A DNA stretch of 64,000 nt from Paenibacillus lautus NBRC 15380 (GCF_004000945.1 NZ_BIMF01000021.1:1-64000), one strand, 5' to 3'. Counted from the stretch's first letter, positions 19,754 to 29,044 are shown. The notes: generated from the sequence alone by a model not told the origin. Program-made: numbers and translations.

Positions 19754-21931
19754 ATGGGCATAGAGCGATTACTCGAAAAGGCCAGCGCCTATACAAAAGA
19801 ACCCGATCTTCTCCGCATCCAGGAAGCTTATGAATTTGCGGAGCAAGCCCACCACGGACAAGTGCGGAAATCGGGAGAACCTTATATTCTTCATCCGCTT
19901 GCGGTTGCAGACATCGTGGTGAATATGCAGATGGACACGTTGTCTATTATTGCTGCGTTGCTTCATGATGTCGTTGAGGATACAACCGTATCGCTCGAGC
20001 AGATCCGTGAGCGCTTCGGGGATACCTGTGCACTGCTGGTGGATGGTTTAACGAAACTCGAACGTATCCAATTCCGATCCAAAGAAGAGCAGCAGAACGA
20101 AAATTATCGTAAAATGTTTATCGCGATGGCACGGGACATCCGGGTGATCGTGATTAAGCTGGCTGACCGGCTTCATAATATGCGCACTCTTAAGTATCAG
20201 TCCGAGGAAAGCCAGCGCCGTATTTCATATGAAACGCTAGAGATCTTTTGCCCGATCGCCCATCGTCTAGGTATTTCCGCGATCAAGTGGGAGATGGAGG
20301 ATATTGCGCTTCGTTACTTGAATCCGCAGCAGTATTACCGCATTGCGAATTTGATGCACAAGAAGCGGGCTGAACGAGAGCAATATATCGACAATGTCAT
20401 AGTCTGTATCCGGGAGAAGCTTGACGAGATGGGCATACAAGCCGACTTATCCGGCAGACCGAAGCATATCTACAGCGTGTTTAAGAAAATGACGGTCAAG
20501 AACAAACAATTCAACGAAATTTATGATCTCCTTGCAATCCGCATTATTGTGGACAATATTAAGGATTGTTATGCTACGCTGGGGATCATCCACACCCTGT
20601 GGAAGCCGATGCCTGGCCGTTTCAAAGATTATATCGCCATGCCAAAAACGAATATGTATCAATCCCTTCACACAACGGTGGTTGGACCGAACGGGGAACC
20701 GACGGAGGTTCAGATCCGGACCTGGGAGATGCATCGTACGGCGGAGTACGGTATTGCGGCACACTGGTCCTATAAAGAAGGTTCCGCAGGCAACGGAGGC
20801 AGCTTCGATAATAAGATGACGTTCTTCCGTGAAATATTGGAGCTGCAGCATGAGACGAAGGATGCCTCGGAGTTTGTAGAATCTTTGAAGATGGACTTTT
20901 TCTCTGATTTGGTCTTTGTGTTTACGCCAAAAGGCGAAGTGATCGAGCTGCCTTCAGGCTCCGTCCCTCTCGATTTTGCCTACCGAATTCATACTGAAGT
21001 AGGAAACCGAACCATTGGTGCGAAGGTCAACGGCAGAATTGTTCCGCTGGATCATCAGCTCAAGACCGGCGACATTGTGGAAATTTTAACATCAAAACAT
21101 TCGTACGGCCCTAGCCAGGACTGGTTGAAGATTGCCCAATCCTCGCATGCCCGCAGTAAGATCAAGCAGTGGTTCAAGAAAGAGAAGCGGGAAGAGAACG
21201 TGGAGAAGGGGCGCGAGATGCTGGAGCGCGAGATCAAGCGCCTCGGTCTTGAAGTGTCCGAGTGGACGACCGATGATAAATTAATGGAGGCGGCCAAGAA
21301 ATTCGCCTTTAATGATATCGAGGATATGTTATCCGCGGTTGGCTTCGGGGGGATCACGGCCGCCCAAATCTGTACCAAAGTGACCGAGAAGCTTCGTAAG
21401 GAGCAGGAGGAAGCGAATCAGCTTGAATTGACCTCCGAGATGAAGGAAATCAAGCCGGCGGAGAAACGGAGCCGTCCGACTAACGGCGTTCGCGTTAAGG
21501 GGATTGATAATCTGCTTGTGCGTTTTGCGAGATGCTGCAATCCCGTACCCGGCGACGATATTGTCGGTTACGTTACCCGCGGACGCGGCGTATCGGTCCA
21601 TCGTTCGGATTGTGCCAATCTGCCGTCCATGGGTGAAGGCGAAGATGCCGCGCGCGTGATTGAGGTGGAATGGGAAACGGCGGTTGAGGCTAATTACAGC
21701 GTCGATATCGAAGTGACGGGCCATGATCGTAACGGACTGTTAAATGAAGTTCTTCAGGCCGTATCAGAGAGCAAGACGAATATTTCCGCTGTGACCGGCC
21801 GATCTGATAAGAACAAAATGGCGATGATCCACATGACGATTTTGATCCGCAATACGGATCACCTTCATTCCGTTGTGGAACGAATCAAGCGGGTGAAGGA
21901 TGTTTATACCGTTCATCGAATCATGCAGTAA
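19754..21931 (+). CDS. relA: Bifunctional (p)ppGpp synthetase/hydrolase Rel
   Basis: Rel makes and degrades the alarmone (p)ppGpp and so controls the stringent response. The 725 residues carry the HD hydrolase domain (HPLAVADIV, ALLHDVVEDT; about 45-160), the synthetase domain (GRPKHIYSVFKKM, YDLLAIRIIV, FKDYIAMPKTNMYQSLHTTV), TGS (VFTPKGEVIELPSGSVPLDFAY), the zinc-finger/helical region (RCCNPVPGD, HRSDCANL) and a C-terminal ACT domain. Both catalytic domains look intact. ATG start preceded by AAAGGGAAGAGAAGGA. It lies upstream of dtd, as in B. subtilis. Confidence 0.97.
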   Translation: MGIERLLEKASAYTKEPDLLRIQEAYEFAEQAHHGQVRKSGEPYILHPLAVADIVVNMQMDTLSIIAALLHDVVEDTTVSLEQIRERFGDTCALLVDGLTKLERIQFRSKEEQQNENYRKMFIAMARDIRVIVIKLADRLHNMRTLKYQSEESQRRISYETLEIFCPIAHRLGISAIKWEMEDIALRYLNPQQYYRIANLMHKKRAEREQYIDNVIVCIREKLDEMGIQADLSGRPKHIYSVFKKMTVKNKQFNEIYDLLAIRIIVDNIKDCYATLGIIHTLWKPMPGRFKDYIAMPKTNMYQSLHTTVVGPNGEPTEVQIRTWEMHRTAEYGIAAHWSYKEGSAGNGGSFDNKMTFFREILELQHETKDASEFVESLKMDFFSDLVFVFTPKGEVIELPSGSVPLDFAYRIHTEVGNRTIGAKVNGRIVPLDHQLKTGDIVEILTSKHSYGPSQDWLKIAQSSHARSKIKQWFKKEKREENVEKGREMLEREIKRLGLEVSEWTTDDKLMEAAKKFAFNDIEDMLSAVGFGGITAAQICTKVTEKLRKEQEEANQLELTSEMKEIKPAEKRSRPTNGVRVKGIDNLLVRFARCCNPVPGDDIVGYVTRGRGVSVHRSDCANLPSMGEGEDAARVIEVEWETAVEANYSVDIEVTGHDRNGLLNEVLQAVSESKTNISAVTGRSDKNKMAMIHMTILIRNTDHLHSVVERIKRVKDVYTVHRIMQ

Positions 21932-22011
21932 TGGCAATGATGGCACGATTGCGTGGTTAACGGACACCGGGGTTCATGGACATGGACAGTCTCGGATATT
22001 AAACGAATGGG

Positions 22012-22048
22012 CGGTCTGTTATCCTGCGGGAGACAGGCCGTTTTATTT
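22012..22048 (+). terminator. Terminator after relA
   Basis: CGGTCTGT and ACAGGCCG pair and are followed by TTTTATTTT. Confidence 0.75.
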
Positions 22049-22051
22049 TAA

Positions 22052-22092
22052 GATATCAGGTATAGACTTCGGAGGATCTGCTGCCTGATATC
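22052..22092. repeat. 9-bp inverted repeat in the relA-dtd gap
   Basis: GATATCAGG (22052-22060) and CCTGATATC (22084-22092) are perfectly inverted around a 23-nt loop that contains CTTCGGAG. It lies between the relA terminator and the dtd ribosome binding site; no function assigned. Confidence 0.5.
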
Positions 22093-22180
22093 GCAAGAAA
22101 AACTACCGATAAACGCGGTTTGTCTTCTTAGAGAGTACATCGATAGACATTTTTCTTATGGAAATGAAGGAGCTAAACCA

Positions 22181-22624
22181 ATGAGAGTGGTTATTCAAAG
22201 ATGTAAGCATGCGCAAGTCACGGTTGACAACGAAATCGTTGGCAAGATTGAAGCGGGATTGATGGTGCTGGTTGGTGTTACGCACGAGGATGAAGAGAAG
22301 GATGCCAAATACCTTGCCGAGAAGGTTGCGGGGCTGCGGATTTTTGAGGATGAGGATGGAAAAATGAATTTTAGCGTCCAGGACGTGGGCGGAGCCATTC
22401 TGTCGGTATCCCAGTTTACGCTCTATGGCGACACCCGCAAGGGAAAACGTCCGAACTTCATGGCCGCCGCCAAACCGGATGAAGCGAATGCATTGTACGA
22501 ATCCTTTAACCGCGAGCTCTTAGCGAAGGGATTGCAGGTTGAGACCGGGGTATTCGGAGCCATGATGGACGTGTCGCTAACCAATTGGGGACCGGTAACC
22601 CTGATCATTGACAGCAGATCATAA
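22181..22624 (+). CDS. dtd: D-aminoacyl-tRNA deacylase
   Basis: Dtd hydrolyses D-amino acids (and glycine mischarged on tRNA-Ala) from tRNA. The 147-residue protein shows the start [15 protein letters not shown], the catalytic [14 protein letters not shown] motif and [20 protein letters not shown] with the conserved NxGP (NWGP) motif. ATG start with GAAGGAG upstream. It follows relA, as in B. subtilis. Confidence 0.97.
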   Translation: MRVVIQRCKHAQVTVDNEIVGKIEAGLMVLVGVTHEDEEKDAKYLAEKVAGLRIFEDEDGKMNFSVQDVGGAILSVSQFTLYGDTRKGKRPNFMAAAKPDEANALYESFNRELLAKGLQVETGVFGAMMDVSLTNWGPVTLIIDSRS

Positions 22625-22728
22625 ACGGTTAAATAGGCGGGCAGCATGCATCATATTGGAGAGATGGGGCATCCTGAGTGGATAATCGCTTGTTAGGTAT
22701 TCACACTTAAAAAGGAGTCGTGTTCGTT

Positions 22729-22896
22729 ATGCGTCAACCTCCCAAATTTTCGATATGGAGCAGTTTGCCTACGATGGTCGGGTCCGGAGACATTAGGGAA
22801 GCAGCGAGCACGGAACGCATGGTTACGGCTTCGGAAGATCCTGTACAACTCATTAGCATAAAGGGAAATATGCGGAAGCAGCTGCCGAGATCGTAG
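22729..22896 (+). CDS. Small hypothetical protein, 55 residues
   Basis: ATG at 22729 with AAAAAGGAG centred about 13 nt upstream opens a 55-codon frame ending in TAG, followed 45 nt later by an intrinsic terminator. The product begins MRQPPKFSIWSSLPTMVG and is basic at its C-terminus; no membrane segment or known motif is seen. A strong ribosome binding site and a dedicated terminator favour expression, but conservation is unknown. A weak promoter (TTGGAG 22656, GATAAT 22681, spacing 19) is the only candidate seen upstream. Confidence 0.45.
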   Translation: MRQPPKFSIWSSLPTMVGSGDIREAASTERMVTASEDPVQLISIKGNMRKQLPRS

Positions 22897-22940
22897 AGCT
22901 AAATAGGATAGTGAGTCACTTCTGGTGACGACGTAGCAGA

Positions 22941-22968
22941 GCCTGAGAACATTTCAGGCCTTTTTTTA
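22941..22968 (+). terminator. Terminator after the 55-codon frame
   Basis: GCCTGA and TCAGGC pair around a short loop and are followed by seven T and ATTTC. Confidence 0.8.
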
Positions 22969-23061
22969 TTTCACTCATAAACCGGGAGTCCTTACAGTCC
23001 TTGTAATGCCCATGTACTGTACCTGAACGGTGTAGATCGCAGGATTTCCGTCCATTCCGCT

Positions 23062-23087
23062 GTTATAAAAAGGACATTCCCGGGTAA
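23062..23087 (+). promoter_or_regulatory. Sigma-B-like promoter of the DJ-1/PfpI gene
   Basis: GTTATA (23062-23067), 14 nt, GGGTAA (23082-23087). The sigma-B pattern is GTTTAA-N12-15-GGGTAT, so 4/6 and 5/6 positions match. The following gene resembles a B. subtilis sigma-B regulon member. Inference. Confidence 0.35.
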
Positions 23088-23125
23088 TAACAAATCGAGG
23101 ACGATCATGAAAGGAGACATGCCAG

Positions 23126-23632
23126 ATGAGTAAAGTTGCATTTCTACTAGCTGACCAATTCGAAGATTCCGAGATGAAAACTCCTTATGATGCCGTGAAG
23201 GAAGCGGGGCATCAAGCTGATATTATTGGATTGAAACAAGGACAAGAGGTAAAGGGCAAACAAGGCAAGGCATCGTATACAACGGATAAAGCCATTGCCG
23301 ACGTCAATATAAACGATTATGATGCGGTGGTTATTCCAGGCGGCTCTTCTCCGGAAAATTTGCGTCTGGATTCCCATATATTGCAGTTTGTTGCATCAGC
23401 GGACAAGGCAGGCAAACCGATTGCCTCAATATGCCACGGGCCGCAAATTCTGGCAAGTGCCGACCTGCTGAAGGGACGCACGATTACTTCCTATCCTCCG
23501 CTTCAAGATGACATGGTAAATGCCGGCGCAAACTTTAAGGATGAGGAAGTCGTCGTGGACCGCAACTTCATTACTTCCCGGACGCCGAAAGACGAGCCAG
23601 CCTTCGTGCGCGAGCTGTTAAAGGCACTGTAA
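23126..23632 (+). CDS. DJ-1/PfpI family protein (general stress protein 18 type)
   Basis: The 168-residue protein of the DJ-1/PfpI (class I amidotransferase-like) superfamily has the nucleophile elbow ASICHGPQIL (Cys about 101, followed by His), the family start VAFLLADQFEDSE with the conserved Glu, and VVIPGGSSPENLR. B. subtilis YfkM (GSP18) is the closest match I recall. Relatives act as deglycases, chaperones or proteases; the substrate is not predictable. ATG start with AAAGGAG. It is adjacent to a second stress-type gene. Confidence 0.85.
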   Translation: MSKVAFLLADQFEDSEMKTPYDAVKEAGHQADIIGLKQGQEVKGKQGKASYTTDKAIADVNINDYDAVVIPGGSSPENLRLDSHILQFVASADKAGKPIASICHGPQILASADLLKGRTITSYPPLQDDMVNAGANFKDEEVVVDRNFITSRTPKDEPAFVRELLKAL

Positions 23633-23716
23633 GTGGATAGCAGCTGCAAGCTGCAATGGTTGTCCATGTTATACCGGTCTTTCAAACAAGTGGGTTGAAA
23701 AAAAGGAGGAATGGAC

Positions 23717-24172
23717 ATGTCTAGACAAATTCAAGCTTATTTCAGAACGGAAGACGACGCTGAAGGCGCAAGGACAAAGCTGTTAACGTACAACACGGAG
23801 CAGCTGGAGGTGGGACAGCTACAGGATCCGGTTCGAGGTGGAGGCCATATCCTTGTGCCGCTGGTGCCATGGGGTAATTCCGGCACGGGTGGAGCGACCG
23901 CAGGGGCTACAACGCTGGGGGCTCCCGGCGGAGTCGTCGGGGCACCCGGGGTTATCGTGGGCTCCCGGGATGCCAATGCTAGCCGCGATATAGCGCAAGA
24001 TCGGCCGCACGGCGATGACACGCTGGGCGACGCATGGCGCGAAGCGGACGTGACCGACCGGGACTATGATGATCTGAGATATACGCTGTCCGTTAAGGTA
24101 AGGGACGAGGATTACGATCAGATTGTGCATGATTTGCGGGCGAATAATGCTTATGTGGAGCGTTTTGATTAA
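23717..24172 (+). CDS. General stress protein 17M-like protein
   Basis: The 151-residue soluble protein has an N-terminal YflT/GSP17M-like fold (SRQIQAYFRTEDDAEGARTKL), a long Gly/Ala/Thr/Pro-rich central stretch (about 45-85) and an acidic C-terminal ferredoxin-like half (YTLSVKVRDEDYDQIVHDL). The biochemical role of the family is unknown. The start is ATG 23717, 7 nt after AAAAGGAGG; ATG 23711 directly abuts that site. It lies 84 nt after the PfpI gene and could be co-transcribed. Confidence 0.65.
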   Translation: MSRQIQAYFRTEDDAEGARTKLLTYNTEQLEVGQLQDPVRGGGHILVPLVPWGNSGTGGATAGATTLGAPGGVVGAPGVIVGSRDANASRDIAQDRPHGDDTLGDAWREADVTDRDYDDLRYTLSVKVRDEDYDQIVHDLRANNAYVERFD

Positions 24173-24260
24173 TTAGCGGAGAAGCCGGCAGCGTTATCCC
24201 CCTATTGAAGATAAAAGCTATTCATTCTCGTGGGGCCGCTTATCCCTGGGAACGAAAAAA

Positions 24261-24300
24261 AAGGGCTGTTCCGCTGATGGAGCAGCCCTTTCATGGTTTT
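24261..24300 (+). terminator. Terminator after the stress-protein genes
   Basis: AAGGGCTGTTCC pairs with GGAGCAGCCCTT, followed by TTCATGGTTTT. A run of A precedes it, so it may also work in reverse. Confidence 0.85.
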
Positions 24301-24372
24301 AATAGTAAAAGCGCTTTCTCGCTTGTAACATAACTGTAATGTTTGTTCAATGTTCCTTTAATATTCCCTGTT

Positions 24373-24448
24373 TATAATAACAGCATGACCCCCTTTTTTA
24401 TATAATATATGTTTTGGACCTACAACGTGGTTTGTAGGTTTTTTTCTT
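24373..24448 (+). other. Possible short transcript with its own terminator
   Basis: This non-coding stretch holds TATAAT (24373-24378) with no good -35. It is followed by the hairpin ACCTACAA (24418-24425) / TTTGTAGGT (24431-24439) and a long T tract. If the promoter works, it would give an RNA of roughly 60 nt ending just before the hisS promoter. The terminator is convincing; the transcript is speculative. Confidence 0.3.
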
Positions 24449-24474
24449 TTTTCGGGGAAATTCAACAAAGTTTC

Positions 24475-24503
24475 TTGACTTTAGTGTGGCAGTTCATTAG
24501 AAT
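24475..24503 (+). promoter_or_regulatory. Sigma-A promoter of the hisS-aspS T-box operon
   Basis: TTGACT (24475-24480), 17 nt, TAGAAT (24498-24503). Confidence 0.85.
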
Positions 24504-24509
24504 CTAAAA

Positions 24510-24846
24510 ATATAATGTTTTGGGTATACTATATTTATGAATAACAGATTTCATGACGGGAACAAGTACTCCATCCCCACAAGACCAGAGAAGAGTCCCT
24601 TTGGCTGTAAGGATTCGCTTGATGAGTGGACGAATGACCTCCCCGAGAACAGACGGCGAAGCAAGCACCGGTTAACCGGTGGGATAGACAGTAGCCGAAC
24701 TGCGCGGCCGGGCGTTAAACGGATAAAGCGGAATGGTTGAACGCACTGTAGGGTGTGTCAACGCCGGAATGTGGGTGGTACCACGGGTGATTATATGATA
24801 TCTCTCGTCCCTGTTGTCTTAGAACAACGGGGCGGGAGATTTTTTA
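24510..24846 (+). promoter_or_regulatory. T-box leader of hisS-aspS
   Basis: This tRNA-sensing leader has the stem I landmarks AGTA (24565-24568), AGAGA (about 24586) and TTGGCTG (about 24601), the T-box GTGGGTGGTACCACGGG (bulge TGGT 24776-24779) and a strong terminator (24800-24846) ending in six T. The codon in specifier position, in GAATGACC, reads GAC (24636-24638), which is Asp. The bulge U can wobble-pair with the G73 discriminator of tRNA-Asp but not with C73 of tRNA-His. Uncharged tRNA would switch on both synthetase genes. Confidence 0.9.
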
Positions 24847-24891
24847 GTTTTCACGACTTATTGCGAAATGACTCCCTAGGAGTTTTTCCAT

Positions 24892-24915
24892 AGTTAGTTC
24901 TAAAGTTAGTTCTAA
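24892..24915. repeat. Perfect tandem 12-bp repeat in the hisS leader
   Basis: AGTTAGTTCTAA occurs twice head-to-tail (24892-24903 and 24904-24915) between the T-box terminator and hisS. Just upstream ACTCC-CTA-GGAGT with a T run (24871-24887) forms a small hairpin. The function is unknown; it may be a recent slippage duplication. Confidence 0.8.
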
Positions 24916-24985
24916 GTGATGAACCAGATCAAGGTAAGGGACATGTTCAAAAGGTGAAGATGTCATAGGACGTGGAGGGATGAAG

Positions 24986-26239
24986 ATGGCAAACGAGAAA
25001 TTCGAGAAACCAACAGGCACGCAGGACATCCTGCCAGGTGCCGTCGAGAAATGGCAGTTTATCGAGGAGAAGGCACGCGATTTGTGCCGGAGATACAACT
25101 ATCGCGAAATCCGCACACCGATCTTTGAACAGACCGAGTTGTTCGAACGCGGGGTGGGCGAAACCACCGACATCGTAGAGAAGGAAATGTATACGTTCAA
25201 GGATAAAGGGGATCGCAGCATGACCCTTCGTCCAGAAGGAACGGCAGGCGTCGTCCGGGCTTACGTGCAAAACAAGCTGTATGGGGAGCCAGACGTCACG
25301 AAGCTGTACTACATGGGTCCCATGTTCCGCTATGAGCGTCCGCAGGCGGGACGCTACCGCCAGTTCCATCAGTTTGGCGTAGAGGTATTCGGGAGTGCAG
25401 ATCCGGCTATCGATGCCGAGGTGATTGCGCTGGGATACAGCTTCTACAAGGAGCTTGGGCTGAACGGGGTAAAAGCGGAGATTAACTCCGTTGGGACGCC
25501 AGAGGTACGGGCGGCTTACCGCAGTGCACTGCTTGCTTTCCTGGAACCGATGAAAGAGAGCTTGTGCTCGGATTGCCAGTCGCGCATGGAACGCAACCCG
25601 CTGCGCGTGTTGGACTGCAAGAAGGACCAAGGGAAGTTCGGTGATGCACCTTCGATCCTGGACAGCCTGGATGAGGAATGCAGCACGCACTTTGAGAAAG
25701 TGAAAGGGTATCTGGACGCCATGGGCATCGAGTATGAGATCAATCCAAGACTTGTTCGGGGATTGGACTATTATACGCATACCGCATTTGAATTCAAGGC
25801 CCAGGGCATCGGCGCGATTGATACGGTAGGCGGCGGCGGACGGTTCAACGGACTGGTCGATCAGATTGGCGGACCGGATCAGCCTGGCATCGGGTTCGGG
25901 ATTGGTCTTGAGCGAATCCAATTGATTCTGGAGCATCAAGGGGTCAATCTGTCGGCCGCCAAGCCGCTGGATGTCTATCTGGTGGCGCTGGGTGAAGCTG
26001 CCGAGCAGGAAGTGGCAAAATTGATCTACGAACTGCGGAGCAAAGGCGTAGCTGCCGAACGCGATTACCTCGGCCGGAAAATGAAAGCCCAGATGAAATC
26101 CGCCGACCGTTTGCAAGCTCGTTATACCGCCATTTTGGGTGAGGACGAACTGGCACGAGGAGAAATCGCCCTCAAGTCGATGGAGACCGGCGAGCAGCGT
26201 ACGGTGAGATTGGATCGTCTGGTTCAAGAATTGGTTTAA
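24986..26239 (+). CDS. hisS: Histidyl-tRNA synthetase
   Basis: HisS charges tRNA-His. The class II core is visible: motif 1 region, motif 2 [18 protein letters not shown], the HisA loop [15 protein letters not shown] and motif 3 [13 protein letters not shown], then the anticodon-binding domain. From ATG 24986 it is 417 residues. GTGGAGGG at 24973-24979 is 7 nt from this ATG, while ATG 24980 is too close. It starts the hisS-aspS-tcdA operon controlled by the T-box. Confidence 0.97.
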   Translation: MANEKFEKPTGTQDILPGAVEKWQFIEEKARDLCRRYNYREIRTPIFEQTELFERGVGETTDIVEKEMYTFKDKGDRSMTLRPEGTAGVVRAYVQNKLYGEPDVTKLYYMGPMFRYERPQAGRYRQFHQFGVEVFGSADPAIDAEVIALGYSFYKELGLNGVKAEINSVGTPEVRAAYRSALLAFLEPMKESLCSDCQSRMERNPLRVLDCKKDQGKFGDAPSILDSLDEECSTHFEKVKGYLDAMGIEYEINPRLVRGLDYYTHTAFEFKAQGIGAIDTVGGGGRFNGLVDQIGGPDQPGIGFGIGLERIQLILEHQGVNLSAAKPLDVYLVALGEAAEQEVAKLIYELRSKGVAAERDYLGRKMKAQMKSADRLQARYTAILGEDELARGEIALKSMETGEQRTVRLDRLVQELV

Positions 26240-26285
26240 TCGTCGCATGAAGCGACTTAATTATATTAAAGGGGAATGATAAACG

Positions 26286-28061
26286 ATGAAAAGGACGCAT
26301 CATTGCGGTCACCTGACAACCGCGAACATTGGAGAAACTGTAACACTGAACGGCTGGGTACAGACCCGCCGCGACTTGGGCGGCGTGCTGTTCATCGATC
26401 TTCGCGATCGCAGCGGCATCATGCAAATCGTATTTAACCCGGATTTCTCCGGCGAGGCTTTGGCTGTCGCCGATAAGGTCCGCAGCGAATTCGTGGTGGC
26501 CGTATCCGGTAAAGTCGTAAAACGCGATCCTGAAACGTTCAACCCGAACCTGCCGACTGGCGAAATCGAAGTCCAAGTGACAGGCATTGAAGTGCTGAAT
26601 GCAGCCAAAACACCTCCGTTCTTTATCGAAGACGGCGTGGAGGTGGATGAGCAGCTTCGCTTGAAATATCGCTATCTCGACCTTCGCCGTCCAGAGATGC
26701 AAAAAACGCTGATGCTGCGCTCCAAAGCGTCGAAGATATTCCGCGACTTCCTCGATGACGAAGGCTTTGTGGATGTGGAAACGCCAATTCTGACCAAGAG
26801 CTCGCCGGAAGGCGCACGCGACTATCTCGTACCGAGCCGCGTACACGCAGGTGAATTCTTTGCCCTTCCGCAATCTCCGCAAATTTACAAGCAGCTCCTT
26901 ATGGTGAGCGGGCTTGAGCGTTACTACCAAATCGCACGCTGCTTCCGTGATGAAGACTTGCGTGCTGACCGTCAGCCTGAGTTTACCCAGGTCGACATCG
27001 AGACATCCTTCATGGAACGCGACGATCTCCTCAACATGATGGAGCAGCTGATGGTGAAGTTGTTCAAGGAAACCATCGGCGTTGAACTTGCAACGCCATT
27101 CCAGCGTATCAGTTATGCCGATGCGATGGGCAAATACGGCTCCGACAAGCCGGATCTTCGCTTCGGTTTGGAATTGATCGAAATGAACGATATCGTTGCA
27201 AGCAGCGGCGTTAAAGTATTCTCTTCCGTTATTGAAAAAGGCGGCGAAGTGAAGTGCTTGAACGCTAAAGGCTGCGGGACTTGGACACGTAAGGAAATTG
27301 ACGATCTGGGGCCATATGCAGCCCGTTACGGAGCGAAGGGTCTTGCCTGGATTCAAGTGAAAGAAGGCGAGTTCAAGGGGCCGATCGTGAAATTCTTCAG
27401 CGAGCAGGAAATTGAAGCGGTAAGAGAACGTACGGGTGCCGAAGACGGCGACTTGCTGTTGTTCTCCGCGGACAATAAAAAAGTGGTTGCCGATGTCCTA
27501 GGCGCGCTCCGCTTGAAAATCGGACGTCAGCTTGGCCTGATCAACGACAACGAATACAAGTTTGCTTGGGTGCTGGACTTCCCGCTGTTCAGCTATGATG
27601 AAGAAGCGAAGCGCTATGTGGCCGAGCATCATCCGTTCACCCGTCCAAAAGACGAAGATCTGGAATTGATGGATACGGATCCGCTTGCCGTACGAGCAGA
27701 AGCATATGACATCGTTCTGAATGGATACGAAGTAGGCGGCGGTTCCATGCGGATTTACAAACGCGAGATCCAAGAGAAAATGTTTGCGGCTCTTGGTATG
27801 TCGCCGGAAGTGGCGCACGACAAATTCGGCTATCTTATGGACGCCTTTGAGTACGGCACTCCTCCGCACGGCGGAATCGCCTTCGGATTGGACCGTTTGG
27901 TGATGCTGCTTGCCGGACGCACCAACCTGCGTGAAACGATTGCGTTCCCAAAAACGGCAAGCGCAACGGATCTGTTGATGGACGCTCCTTCCCAGGTGGA
28001 CGGAGGACAACTGGAGCAGCTGCATATCAAACTCGCCAAGAAGCCGGGCGACGAGAAATAA
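26286..28061 (+). CDS. aspS: Aspartyl-tRNA synthetase
   Basis: AspS charges tRNA-Asp (possibly also tRNA-Asn if the organism uses the transamidation route). The 591 residues have the N-terminal OB anticodon domain ([18 protein letters not shown]), class II motif 2 ([23 protein letters not shown]), the bacterial GAD insert and motif 3 ([15 protein letters not shown]). ATG start with AAAGGGGAATG upstream. It is 46 nt from hisS and shares its T-box leader. Confidence 0.98.
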   Translation: MKRTHHCGHLTTANIGETVTLNGWVQTRRDLGGVLFIDLRDRSGIMQIVFNPDFSGEALAVADKVRSEFVVAVSGKVVKRDPETFNPNLPTGEIEVQVTGIEVLNAAKTPPFFIEDGVEVDEQLRLKYRYLDLRRPEMQKTLMLRSKASKIFRDFLDDEGFVDVETPILTKSSPEGARDYLVPSRVHAGEFFALPQSPQIYKQLLMVSGLERYYQIARCFRDEDLRADRQPEFTQVDIETSFMERDDLLNMMEQLMVKLFKETIGVELATPFQRISYADAMGKYGSDKPDLRFGLELIEMNDIVASSGVKVFSSVIEKGGEVKCLNAKGCGTWTRKEIDDLGPYAARYGAKGLAWIQVKEGEFKGPIVKFFSEQEIEAVRERTGAEDGDLLLFSADNKKVVADVLGALRLKIGRQLGLINDNEYKFAWVLDFPLFSYDEEAKRYVAEHHPFTRPKDEDLELMDTDPLAVRAEAYDIVLNGYEVGGGSMRIYKREIQEKMFAALGMSPEVAHDKFGYLMDAFEYGTPPHGGIAFGLDRLVMLLAGRTNLRETIAFPKTASATDLLMDAPSQVDGGQLEQLHIKLAKKPGDEK

Positions 28062-28099
28062 TAAGCCTGTTGTTCTTGAAAAAGGAGGTTGCTTGAATT

Positions 28100-28855
28100 A
28101 TGCTGCACCAATTTTCCCGTACGGAATTAGCCATAGGGCCTGAAGGCCTTGAAGTCATGAAGAACAGCACGGTGGCGGTGCTCGGTATCGGTGGCGTGGG
28201 CTCCATTGCGGTGGAGGCCCTCGCCCGTACCGGGGTTGGCCGTATCATTCTGATCGACAAAGACGTGGTGGATATCACCAACATCAATCGGCAGATACAT
28301 GCGTTAACGACCACGGTAGGTCAGAAGAAAGCGGATCTGATGGTTGATCGGGTTAAACTGATCAATCCGGAATGTGAAGCGATTGCCCTGAACATGTTTT
28401 ACACAGAAGAGACGTATGAAGAGTTGTTTAAATTCGATCTGGATTATGTAATTGATGCATCCGATACGATTATTTATAAAGTGCACCTGATCAAGGAATG
28501 CCTGCGGCGCGGTATTCCGATCATCTCCAGCATGGGGGCAGCCAACAAAATGGACCCGACGAAGTTCCAGGTAGCCGACATCTCCAAAACCTCCATGGAC
28601 CCGATTGCCCGTATTGTACGCACCAAGCTGCGCAAAGACGGCATCAAGAAAGGGGTCAAGGTCGTATTCTCTCTAGAGGAGCCGATGAAACCCCGCCAGG
28701 ACGTTACGGAGAAGATCGTACCCGAGAACGCCCCTGAAATCCGGAAGGCGAAGCAGCCGCCGGCGAGCAATGCATTCGTTCCGCCCGTGGCCGGACTTAT
28801 TATGGTCAGCGTAACGGTGAAAGAACTGCTCGAAAAAGGCGGCGTCTCGTTGTAA
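28100..28855 (+). CDS. tcdA: tRNA threonylcarbamoyladenosine dehydratase (TcdA/YrvM)
   Basis: This E1-like (ThiF/MoeB superfamily) enzyme cyclises t6A37 to ct6A in ANN-decoding tRNAs in an ATP-dependent step. The 251 residues contain the nucleotide loop VLGIGGVGSIAVEALARTG, the IDKDVVDITNINRQ motif, and IDASDTIIYKVHLI. It starts LHQFSRTELAIGPEGLEVM. ATG start with AAAGGAGG. It directly follows aspS, as yrvM does in B. subtilis. Confidence 0.92.
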   Translation: MLHQFSRTELAIGPEGLEVMKNSTVAVLGIGGVGSIAVEALARTGVGRIILIDKDVVDITNINRQIHALTTTVGQKKADLMVDRVKLINPECEAIALNMFYTEETYEELFKFDLDYVIDASDTIIYKVHLIKECLRRGIPIISSMGAANKMDPTKFQVADISKTSMDPIARIVRTKLRKDGIKKGVKVVFSLEEPMKPRQDVTEKIVPENAPEIRKAKQPPASNAFVPPVAGLIMVSVTVKELLEKGGVSL

Positions 28856-28920
28856 GAAGCATCTAGACAAACGGAAGGCAGGGAGAAACAGCCTTTCGGC
28901 AAAGTTTAGCGTGGTTAATA

Positions 28921-28959
28921 AAACGCAGTGTCCCAAGCAAGGGAGGCTGTGTTTTTTTA
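28921..28959 (+). terminator. Terminator of the hisS-aspS-tcdA operon
   Basis: AACGCAGTGTCCC and GGGAGGCTGTGTT pair (one mismatch, some G-T) and are followed by seven T. Confidence 0.85.
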
Positions 28960-29044
28960 TGGTCATTGACGAAGCGATTATGATGGCAAACCGGCACCAT
29001 GGGATTCCGATGACAGAGCTTTGCTAGTATATCCGGGCCAGGTG

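Noticed and set aside
24537-24740. Open frame of 67 codons before hisS
   Set aside because: It lies inside the T-box stem structures and is explained by that RNA.
24947-26248. Open frame of 433 codons on the minus strand
   Set aside because: It is antisense to hisS throughout, has no ribosome binding site and its product has no domain pattern. It mirrors the codon bias of hisS.
26172-27356. Open frame of 394 codons on the minus strand
   Set aside because: It lies opposite aspS, with no start signal and a His/Phe-rich product typical of antisense shadow frames.
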